From positions 1 through 64,000 of the forward strand of contig NW_027476213.1 of the NCBI RefSeq assembly GCF_051020955.1: a stretch of 64,000 nucleotides of DNA, given 5' to 3'. Below are positions 51,688 through 63,000 of this stretch, in pieces (the stretch's first letter is position 1; each line of letters opens with the position of its first letter). The position numbers were made by a program, and so were the translations under genes. The notes beneath the pieces were generated by a model. The model was not told the DNA's origin. It did no database searches and worked only from the letters and a program-made list of their open reading frames with translations. The stretch is from Megalopta genalis (lineage: Eukaryota; Arthropoda; Insecta; Hymenoptera; Halictidae).

Positions 51688-54600
51688 GCAGGTTTAGCTT
51701 CAAATCCATGCAAAACAAATGATTTAGCTTCAAATCAATGCGATGTAGAAGGTTTAGCTTCGAATCCATGCGAAACAAATGATTTAGCTTCAAATCAATG
51801 CGAAGTCGATGGCTTAGCTTCAAATCCATGCGAAACAAATGGTTTAGCTACCAATACTTGTGACATACATTATTTAGCTACAACTGCATGCGAAACAAAC
51901 GAGTTAGCACCAAATCCATGCGAAACACACGATTTAGCTTCAAATCAATGCGATGTGGAAGGTTTAGCTTCAAATCCAAGCGATACACATGATTTAGCTT
52001 CAAATACTCGCGATATAAGTGATATAGATTCAAATACAGGCGAAACGAACGAGTTAGCTTCAAATCCATGCGAAACACATGATTCAGCTGCAAATCAATG
52101 CGATGTAGAAGGTTTAGCTTCAAATCCATGCCAAACACATGCTTTAGCTTCAATTCAATGCCAAGTAGAAGGCTTAGCTTCAAATCCATGCGAAACAAAT
52201 GGTTTAGCTTCAAATACTTGCGATATAATTGACACAGCTTCAAATACAGGAGAAACAAACGAGTTAGCTTCAAATCCATGCAAAATACACGATTTAGCTT
52301 CAATTCAATGCCAAGTAGAAGGCTTAGCTTCAAATCCATGCGAATCAATTGTTTAGCTGCAAATACTTCTGATATACATGATTTAGTTTCAACTGCATGC
52401 GAAACAAACGAGTTCGCTTCAAATCCATGCGAAACACATAATTTAGCTTCAAATCAATGCGAAGTAGCAGGTTTAACTTCAAATCCATGCGAAACAAATG
52501 ATTGAGCTTCCAACTCTTGGGATATAGGTGATATAGCTTCAACTGCATGCGAAACAAATGAGTTACATTCAAATCCACGCGAAACACATGATTTAGCTTC
52601 AAATCAATGTGATGTAGAAGGCTTAGCTTCAAATACATGCAAACACGTGATTTAGGATCCAATCAATGCGAAGTAGAAGGCTTAGCTTCAAATCCATGCG
52701 AAACAAATGGTTTAGCTTCAAATACTTGCGATATAAATGATACAGCGTCAAATACAGGAGAAACAAACGAGTTAGTTTCAAATCCAAGCAAAACACACGT
52801 TTTAGCTACAATTCAATGCCAAGTAGAAGGCTTAGCTTCAAATCCATGCGAAACAAATGGTTTAGCTTCAAATACTTGCGATATAAATGATACAGCTTCA
52901 AATACAGGAGAAACAAACGGGTTAGCTTCAAATCCATGCAAAACACACGATTTAGCTTCAATTCAGTGCCAAGTAGAAGGCTTAGCTTCAAATCCATGCG
53001 AAACAAATGGTTTAGCTTCAAATACTTGCGATATAAATGACACAGCTTCAAATACAGGAGAAACAAACGAGTTAGCTTCAAATCCATGCAAAATACACGA
53101 TTTAGCTTCAATTCAATGCCAAGTAGAAGGCTTAGCTTCAAATCCATGCGAATCAATTGTTTAGCTGCAAATACTTGTGATATACATGATTTAGTTTCAA
53201 CTACATGCGAAACAAACGAGTTAGCTTCAAATCCATGCGAAACACAATATTTAGCGTCAAATCAGTGCGAAGTAGAAGGCTTAGCTTCAAATTCATGCGA
53301 ATCCATGCTTCAAATACTTGTGAAAGGCATGATTTAGCTTCAACTGCATGCGAAACAACGAGTTACCTTCAAATCCACGCGAAACACATAATTTAGGTTC
53401 AAATCAATGCGAAGTAGCAGGTTTAACTTCAAATCCATGCGAAACACAATATTTAGCGTCAAATCAATGCGAAGTAGAAGGCAGAGCTTCAAATCCATGC
53501 GAATCAATTGTTTAGATGCAAATACTTGTGATATACATGATTTAGTTTCAACTGCATGCGAAACAAACGAGTTAGCTTCAAATCGATGCGAAACACAATA
53601 TTTAGCGTCAAATCAATGCGAAGTAGAAGGCAGAGCTTCAAATCCATGCGATACAAATGGTTTAGCTTCAAATAGTTGTGATATACATGATTTAGCTTCA
53701 ACTGCATTCGAAGCAAACGAGTTAGCTCCAAATCCACGCGAAACATATGATTTAACTTCAAATCAGTGCGAAGTAGAAGGCTTAGCTTCAAATACATGCA
53801 AAACACGTGATTTAGGATCCAATCAATGCGAAGTAGAAGGCTTAGCTTCAAATCCATGCGAAACAAATGGATTAGCTTCAAATACTTGCGACATAAATGA
53901 TACAGCGTCAAATACAGGAGAAACAAACGAGTTAGCTTCAAATCCATGCAAAACACACGATTTAGCTTCAATTCAATGCCAAGTAGAAGGCTTAGCTTCA
54001 AATCCATGCGAATCAATTGTTTAGCTGCAAATACTTGTGATATACATGATTTAGTTTCAACTGCATACGAAACAAACGAGTTAGCTTCAAATCGATGCGA
54101 AACACAATATTTAGCGTCAAATCAATGCGAAGTAGAAGGCAGAGCTTCAAATCAATGCGAAACACATGATTTAGCTTCAAATACTTGCGATATAAGTGAT
54201 ATAGTTTCAAATGCAGGCGAAACGAACGAGTTAGCTTCAAATCCATCCGAAACACATGATTCAGCTGCAAATCAATGCGAAGTAGCAGGTTTAACTTCAA
54301 ATCCATGGCAAACACATGATTTAGCTTCAAATCCATGGGATGTAGAAGGTTTAGCTTCAAATCCATGCGAAACAAATGGTTTAGCTTCAAACACTTGCGA
54401 TATAAATGATACAGCTTCAAATACAGGAGAAACAAACGAGTTAGCTTCAAATCCATGCAAAATACACAATTTAGCTTCAATTCAATGCCAAGTAGAAGGC
54501 TTAGCTTCAAATCCATGCGAATCAATTATTTAGCTGCAAATACTTGTGATATACATGATTTAGTTTCAACTGCATGCGAAACAACGAGTTACCTTCAAAT

Positions 54601-55540
54601 CCACGCGAAACACATAATTTAGCTTCAAATCAATGCTAAGTAGCAGGTTTAGCTTCAAATCCATGCGAAACAAATGATTTAGCTTCCTACACTTGGGATA
54701 TAGGTGATATAGCTTCAACTGCATGCGAAACAAATGAGTTACATTCAAATCCACGCGAAACACATGATTTAGCTTCAAATCAATGTGATGTAGAAGGCTT
54801 AGCTTCAAATCCATGCAAAACACGTGATTTAGGATCCAATCAATGCGAAGTAGAAGGCTTAGCTTCAAATCCATGCGAAACAAATGGGTTAGCTTCAAAT
54901 ACTTGCGATATAAATGATACAGCGTCAAATACAGGAGAAACAAACGAGTTAGCTTCAAATCCATGCAAAACACACGATTTAGCTTCAATTCAATGCCAAG
55001 TAGAAGGCTTAGCTTCAAATCCAAGCGAAACAAATGGTTTAGCTTCAAATACTTGCGATATAAATGATACAGCTTCAAATACAGGAGAAACAAACGAGTT
55101 AGCTTCAAATCCACGCGAAACACATGATTTAACTTCAAATCAGTGCGAAGTAGAAGGCTTAGCTTCAAATCCATGCGAATCTACTGGTTCGGCTTCAAAT
55201 ACTTGTGAAATGCATGATTTAGCTTCAACTGCATGCGAAACAACGAGTTACCTTCAAATCCACGCGAAACACATAATTTAGCTTCAAATCAATGCGAAGT
55301 AGCAGGTTTAGCTTCAAATCCATGCGAAACAAATGATTGAGCTACCTACACTTGGGATATAGGTGATATAGCTTCAACTGCATGCGAAACAAATGAGTTA
55401 CATTCAAATCCACGCGAAACACATGATTTAGCTTCAAATCAATGTGATGTAGAAGGCTTAGCTTCAAATACATGCAAAACACGTGATTTAGGATCCAATC
55501 AATGCGAAGTAGAAGGCTTAGCTTCAAATCCATGCGAAAC
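51688..55540 (+). repeat. Family VI satellite block, first copy
   Basis: The block consists of well-preserved 150-bp pentamers with the variants tataaatgatacagc, acaggagaaacaaacg and attcaatgccaagtag. Larger units start at 52712, 53872 and 54889, giving lengths of 1,160 and 1,017 bp. Each larger unit carries gatttaggatccaatc once. The part 52.4-53.93 kb matches 61.33-62.86 kb at an offset of 8,929 bp. Confidence 0.9.
52682..53131 (+). repeat. Clearest example of the 150-bp pentameric higher-order repeat
   Basis: Three consecutive 150-bp units start at 52682, 52832 and 52982. Each holds five 30-bp monomers in the order tail aacaaatggt, tail tataaatgat, tail aacaaacgag, tail aacacacgat, tail aagtagaaggc. 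Units are nearly identical to each other, whereas neighbouring monomers inside a unit differ at roughly a third of their bases. This is the defining pattern of a higher-order repeat. The same monomer order, with other variants, can be followed through most of the window. Confidence 0.93.
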
Positions 55541-56475
55541 AAATGGTTTAGATTCAAATACTTGTTATATACGTTATTTAGATTTAACTGAATGCGCAAC
55601 GAACGAGTTAGCTTCAAATACATGCGAAACACATGATTTAGCTGCAAATCAATGCGATGTAGAAGGTTTAACTCCAAATCCATGCGAAACAAATGATTTA
55701 GCTTCAAACACTTGGGGTATAAGTGATATAGCTTCAAATGCAGACTAATCAAACGAGTTAGCTTCAAAATCCACGCGATACACATGATTTAGCTTCAAAT
55801 CCATGCGAAACACAAGATTTAGGTGCAAATCAATGCGAAATGAACGAGTTAGCTTCAAATCCATGCGAAACACATGATTCAGTTGCAAATCAATGCGATG
55901 TAGAGGGGTTAGCTTCAAATCCATGCGATACACAAGATTTAGCTTCAAATCAATGCGATGTAGAAAGTTCAGCTTCAAATCCATGCGACGCACATGATTT
56001 AGCTTCACATACATGCGAAACAAATGGTTTAGCTCCAAATACTTGTCATATACATGATTTAGCTTCAACTGCATGCGAAACAAACGAGTTAGCTTCAAAT
56101 CCATTAGAAAGACATTATTTAGCTTCGAATCCATGCGAAACAAATGGTTTAGCTCCAAATAGTTGTCATATACATGATTTAGCTTCAACTGCATGCGAAA
56201 CAAACGAGTTAGCTTCAAATCCATTAGAAAGACATTATTTAGCTTCGAATCCATGCGAAACAAATGATTAAGCTTCAAATCAATGCGAAGTCGATGGCTT
56301 AGCTTCAAATCCATGCGAAACAAATGGTTTAGCTACAAATGCTTGTGATATACATTATTTAGCTACAACTGCATGCGAAACAAACGAGTTTGCATCAAAT
56401 CCATGCGAAACACACGATTTAGCTTCAAATCAATGCGATGTGGAAGGTTTAGCTTCAAATCCAAGCGATACACAT
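55541..56475 (+). repeat. Family III satellite block, third copy
   Basis: Markers of family III return: a tatacgttat tail with a ttagatttaa head, gactaatcaaacgag, tcatatacatgat and ccattagaaaga. A 120-bp (four-monomer) local duplication covers about 56031-56270, seen as tgtcatatacatgat at 56164 and the two ccattagaaagac copies. Confidence 0.87.
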
Positions 56476-57495
56476 GGTTTAGCTTCAAATACTCGCGATA
56501 TAAGTGATATAGATTCAAATACAGGCGAAACGAACGAGTTAGCTTCAAATCCATGCGAAACACATGATCCAGCTGCAAATCAATGCGATGTAGAAGGTTT
56601 AGCTTCAAATCCATGCCAAACACATGCTTTAGCTTCAAATCCACGGGATGTAGAAGGTTTAGCTTCAAATCCATGCGAAACACATTATTTAGCTGCAAAT
56701 CAGTGCGATGTAGAAGGTTTAGCTTCAAATCCATGCGATGTAGAAGGTTTAGCTTCAAATCCATGCGAAACAAATGATTTAGCTTCAAATCAATGCGAAG
56801 TAGAAGGCTTTGTTTCAAATCCATGCGAAACAAATGGTTTAGCTACAAATAATTGTGATATAGATTATTTAGCTACAACTGCATGCGAAACAAACGAGTT
56901 AGCTTCAAATCCATGCGAAACACATGATTTAGCTTCAAATCAATGCGATGTAGAAGCTTTAGCTTCAAATCCATACGACACATATGGTTTAGCTTCAAAT
57001 ACTCGCGATATAAGTGATATAGATTCAAATACAGGCGAAACGAACGAGTTAGCTTCAAATCCATGCGAAACACATGATCCAGCTGCAAATCAATGCGATG
57101 TAGAAGGTTTAGCTTCAAATCCATGCCAAACACATGCTTTAGCTTCAAATCCACGGGATGTAGAAGGTTTAGCTTCAAATCCATGCGAAACACATTATTT
57201 AGCTGCAAATCAGTGCGATGTAGAAGGTTTAGCTTCAAATCCATGCGATGTAGAAGGTTTAGCTTCAAATCCATGCGAAACAAATGATTTAGCTTCAAAT
57301 CAATGCGAAGTAGAAGGCTTTGTTTCAAATCCATGCGAAACAAATGGTTTAGCTACAAATAATTGTGATATAGATTATTTAGCTACAACTGCATGCGAAA
57401 CAAACGAGTTAGCTTCAAATCCATGCGAAACACATGATTTAGCTTCAAATCAATGCGATGTAGAAGCTTTAGCTTCAAATCCATACGACACATAT
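56476..57495 (+). repeat. 510-bp tandem duplication (two copies)
   Basis: Copies are 56476-56985 and 56986-57495, at an offset of exactly 510 bp (17 monomers). They share the variants atactcgcgatat, acatgatccagctgc and ccacgggatgtag. Because no indel falls inside, reading frames run through both copies, which makes the longest open frame of the window (56440-57648, plus strand). Confidence 0.92.
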
Positions 57496-57640
57496 GATTT
57501 AGCTTCAAATACTTCCGATATAAGTGATATAGCTTCAACAGCTGGAGACATAAAGGAGATAGCTTCAATTCCATGCGAAACAAGTGGTTTAGCTACAATT
57601 ACTTGTGATATACATTATTTAGCTACAACTGCATGCGAAA
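57496..57640 (+). repeat. Family III end, shared with 49.2 kb
   Basis: Monomers with tacttccgatataagtg and acagctggagacataaa match 49180-49320 at an offset of 8,319 bp. This is the left end of the super-repeat of about 8.3 kb that covers the last third of the window. Confidence 0.82.
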
Positions 57641-60004
57641 CACACTAGATAGCTTCAAAGCCATCCGAAACACATGATTTAGCTTCAAAACAATGAGATG
57701 TAGAAGGTTTAGCTTCAAATCCATGCGAAACAAATGGTTTAGTTACAAATACTTGTGATATACATAATTTAGCTACAGCTGCATGCGAAACAAACGAGTT
57801 AGCTTCAAATCCATGCGAAACACATGATTTAGCTTCAAATACTTGCGATATAAGTGATCTAGCTTCAAATACAGGCGAAACGAACGAGTTAGCTTCGAAT
57901 CCATGCCAAGCACATGATTCAGCTGCAAATCAGTGCGACGTAGAAGGTTTAGCTTCAAATCCATGCCAAATACATGATTTAGCTTCAAATCAATGCGATG
58001 TAGAAGGTTTAGCTTGTAAATCCATGCGATACACATGTTTTAGCTTCCAATCAATGCGAAGTAGAAGGCTTAGCTTCAAATCCATGCGAAATTAATGGAT
58101 TAGCTTCAAATACTTGTGATATACGTTATTTTGATTTAACTGCATGCGCAACGAACGAGTTAGCTTCAAATCCAAACAAAACACATAATACCGCTTCAAA
58201 TCAATGCGATGTAGAAGCTTTAGCTTCAAATCCATGCGAAACACATGATTTCCCTTCAACTCAATTCGAAGTACACGGCTTAGATTCAAATCCATGCGAA
58301 ACAAATTGTTTAGCTACAAATACTTGTGATATACGTTATTTAGATTCAACTGCGTGCGCATCAAACGAATCAGCTTCAAATACATGCAAAACACATGATT
58401 TAGCAGCAAATCAGTGTGATGTAGAAGGTTTAGCTTCAAATCCACGAGAAACCAATGATTTTGCTTCAGATACTTGATATATAAGTGATATAGCTTCAAA
58501 TGCCGGAGAGTCAAATGTGTTAGCTTCAAATCCATGCGAAACACATGATTTAGCTTCAAATCAATGCGATGTAGAAGGTTTATCTTCAAATCCATGTGAA
58601 ACAAATGATTTAGCTTGAAACACTTGGGATATAAGTGATATAGCTTCAATGCAGACGAACACGTGATTTAGCTTCCAATTAATGCGAAGTAGAAGACTTA
58701 GTTTCAAATCCATGCGAAACAAATGGATTAGCTTCAAATACTTGTGATATACGTTATTTAGATTTAACTGCATGCGCAACGAACTAGTTAGCTTCAAATC
58801 CATGCGAAGCACATGATTTAGCTTCAAATCAATGCGATGTAGAAGGTTCAACATCAAATCCATACGACACATATGATTTAGCTTCAAATACTTCCGGTAT
58901 AAGTGATATAGCTTCAAAAGCTGGAGGAATAAACGAGGTAGCTTCAATTCCATGCGAAAGAAATGATTTAGCTTCAAATCAATGCGAAGTAGAAGGCTTA
59001 GCTTCAAATCCATGCGAAACAAATGATTTAGCTTCAAATCAATGCGATGTAGTAGGTTCAGCTTCAAATCCATGCGCTATAAGTGATATAGCTTCAAAAG
59101 CTGGAGGAACAAACGAGGTAGCTTCAATTCCATGCGAAACAAATGATTTAGCTTCAAATCAATGCGAAGTAGAAGGTTTAGCTTCAAATCCATGCGAAAC
59201 AAGTGGTTTAGCTACAATTACTTGTGATATACATTATTTAGCTACAACTGCATGCGAAACACAATAGATAGCTTCAAAACCATTCGAAACACATGATTTA
59301 GCTTCAAAACAATGCGATGTAGAAGGTTTAGCTTCAAATCCATGCGAATCAAATGATTTAGCTTTAAGTACTTGTGATATGCATGATATAGCTTCAAATG
59401 CAGGCGGAAAAACGAGTTAGCTTCAAATACATGCGAAAGACATGATTTAGCTTAGTGATATACATTATTCAGCTACAACTGCCTGCGAAACAAACGAGTT
59501 AGCTTCAAATTCATGCGAAACACATGATTTAGCTTCAAATCAATGCGATGTAGAATGTTTAGCTTCAAATCCATGCGAAACAAGTGGTTTAGCTACAAAT
59601 ACTTGTGATATACATTATTTAGCTACATATGCATGCGAAACAAACGAGTTAGCTTCAAATCCATGCGGAACACATTATTTAGCTGCAAATCAGTGCGAAG
59701 TAGAAGGGCCAGGATCAAATCCATGCGATTCAAATGGTTCATCTTCAAATGCTTGTGAAAGACAACATTTCGCTTCAACTGCATGCGAAACAAACGAGTT
59801 AGCTTCAAATCCATGTGAAACACACGATTTAGCATCAAATCAATACGAAGTAGAAGACTTAGCTTCAAATCCATGCGAAACAAATATGGTTTGGCTTCAA
59901 ATACTTGCGATATAAATGAAGTAACTTCAAATGCAGAGGATACAATCAAGTTAGCTTCAAATCCATGCAAAACACATGTTTTAGCTCCAAATCATTGAGA
60001 TATA
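57641..60004 (+). repeat. Family II satellite block, further dispersed copy
   Basis: It matches 49322-51687 at an offset of 8,319 bp, later 8,317 bp because of two single-base losses near 58650 (cttcaatgcag) and 59410 (gcggaaaaacgag). It has the 8-base deletion near 59454 and the acaaatatgg insertion near 59885. The match ends near 60004. Confidence 0.9.
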
Positions 60005-63000
60005 TCAGATTTAGCTTCAAATCCATGCGAAACAAATGGATTAGCTTCAAATACTTGCGATATAAATGATACAGCGTCAAATACAGGAGAAACAAACGAG
60101 TTAGTTTCAAATCCAAGCAAAACACACGATTTAGCTTCAATTCAATGCCAAGTAGAAGGCTTAGCTTCAAATCCATGCGAAACAAATGGTTTAGCTTCAA
60201 ATACTTGCGATATAAATGATACAGCTTCAAATACAGGAGAAACAAACGGGTTAGCTTCAAATCCATGCAAAACACACGATTTAGCTTCAATTCAATGCCA
60301 AGTAGAAGGCTTAGCTTCAAATCCATGCGAATCAATTGTTTAGCTGCAAATACTTGTGATATACATGATTTAGTTCCAACTGCATGCGAAACAAACGAGT
60401 TAGCTTCAAATCCATGCGAAACAAAATATTTAGCGTCAAATCAGTGCGAAGTAGAAGGCATAGCTTCAAATTCATGCGAATCCATGCTTCAAATACTTGT
60501 GAAATGCATGATTTAGCTTCAACTGCATGCGAAACAACGAGTTACCTTCAAATCCACGCGAAACACATAATTTAGCTTCAAATCAATGCGAAGTAGCAGG
60601 TTTAGCTTCAAATCCATGCGAAACAAATGATTGAGCTTCCTACACTTGGGATATAGGTGATATAGCTTCAACTGCATGCGAAACAAATGAGTTACATTCA
60701 AATCCACGCGAAACACATGATTTAGCTTCAAATCAATGTGATGTAGAAGGCTTAGCTTCAAATACATGCAAACAGGTGATTTAGGATCCAATCAATGCGA
60801 AGTAGAAGGCTTAGCTTCAAATCCATGCGAAACAAATGGTTTAGCTTCAAATACTTGCGATATAAATGATACAGCGTCAAATACAGGAGAAACAAACGAG
60901 TTAGTTTCAAATCCAAGCAAAACACACGATTTAGCTACAATTCAATGCCAAGTAGAAGGCTTAGCTTCAAATCCATGCGAAACAAATGGTTTAGCTTCAA
61001 ATACTTGCGATATAAATGATACAGCTTCAAATACAGGAGAAACAAACGGGTTAGCTTCAAATCCATGCAAAACACACGATTTAGCTTCAATTCAATGCCA
61101 AGTAGAAGGCTTAGCTTCAAATCCATGCGAATCAATTGTTTAGCTGCAAATACTTGTGATATACATGATTTAGTTCCAACTGCATGCGAAACAAACGAGT
61201 TAGCTTCAAATCCATGCGAAACAAAATATTTAGCGTCAAATCAGTGCGAAGTAGAAGGCATAGCTTCAAATTCATGCGAATCCATGCTTCAAATACTTGT
61301 GAAATGCATGATTTAGCTTCAACTGCATGCGAAACAACGAGTTACCTTCAAATCCACGCGAAACACATAATTTAGCTTCAAATCAATGCGAAGTAGCAGG
61401 TTTAGCTTCAAATCCATGCGAAACAAATGATTGAGCTTCCTACACTTGGGATATAGGTGATATAGCTTCAACTGCATGCGAAACAAATGAGTTACATTCA
61501 AATCCACGCGAAACACATGATTTAGCTTCAAATCAATGTGATGTAGAAGGCTTAGCTTCAAATACATGCAAACACGTGATTTAGGATCCAATCAATGCGA
61601 AGTAGAAGGCTTAGCTTCAAATCCATGCGAAACAAATGGTTTAGCTTCAAATACTTGCGATATAAATGATACAGCGTCAAATACAGGAGAAACAAACGAG
61701 TTAGTTTCAAATCCAAGCAAAACACACGATTTAGCTACAATTCAATGCCAAGTAGAAGGCTTAGCTTCAAATCCATGCGAAACAAATGGTTTAGCTTCAA
61801 ATACTTGCGATATAAATGATACAGCTTCAAATACAGGAGAAACAAACGGGTTAGCTTCAAATCCATGCAAAACACACGATTTAGCTTCAATTCAGTGCCA
61901 AGTAGAAGGCTTAGCTTCAAATCCATGCGAAACAAATGGTTTAGCTTCAAATACTTGCGATATAAATGACACAGCTTCAAATACAGGAGAAACAAACGAG
62001 TTAGCTTCAAATCCATGCAAAATACACGATTTAGCTTCAATTCAATGCCAAGTAGAAGGCTTAGCTTCAAATCCATGCGAATCAATTGTTTAGCTGCAAA
62101 TACTTGTGATATACATGATTTAGTTTCAACTACATGCGAAACAAACGAGTTAGCTTCAAATCCATGCGAAACACAATATTTAGCGTCAAATCAGTGCGAA
62201 GTAGAAGGCTTAGCTTCAAATTCATGCGAATCCATGCTTCAAATACTTGTGAAAGGCATGATTTAGCTTCAACTGCATGCGAAACAACGAGTTACCTTCA
62301 AATCCACGCGAAACACATAATTTAGGTTCAAATCAATGCGAAGTAGCAGGTTTAACTTCAAATCCATGCGAAACACAATATTTAGCGTCAAATCAATGCG
62401 AAGTAGAAGGCAGAGCATCAAATCCATGCGAATCAATTGTTTAGCTGCAAATACTTGTGATATACATGATTTAGTTTCAACTGCATGCGAAACAAACGAG
62501 TTAGCTTCAAATCGATGCGAAACACAATATTTAGCGTCAAATCAATGCGAAGTAGAAGGCAGAGCTTCAAATCCATGCGATACAAATGGTTTAGCTTCAA
62601 ATAGTTGTGATATACATAATTTAGCTTCAACTGCATTCGAAGCAAACGAGTTAGCTCCAAATCCACGCGAAACATATGATTTAACTTCAAATCAGTGCGA
62701 AGTAGAAGGCTTAGCTTCAAATACATGCAAAACACGTGATTTAGGATCCAATCAATGCGAAGTAGAAGGCTTAGCTTCAAATCCATGCGAAACAAATGGA
62801 TTAGCTTCAAATACTTGCGATATAAATGATACAGCGTCAAATACAGGAGAAACAAACGAGTTAGTTTCAAATCCAAGCAAAACACACGATTTAGCTTCAA
62901 TTCAATGCCAAGTGGAAGGCTTAGCTTCAAATCCATGCGAAACAAATGGTTTAGCTTCAAATACGTGCGATATAAATTATACAGCTTCAAATACAGGAGA

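Noticed and set aside
56440..57648. 402-codon plus-strand open frame as a Cys-rich repeat protein gene
   Set aside because: There is no promoter context, signal peptide or non-repeat domain. The frame ends are set by ordinary monomer variants. Equally open frames exist on the other strand at the same place, and equivalent segments elsewhere are broken by indels or stops.
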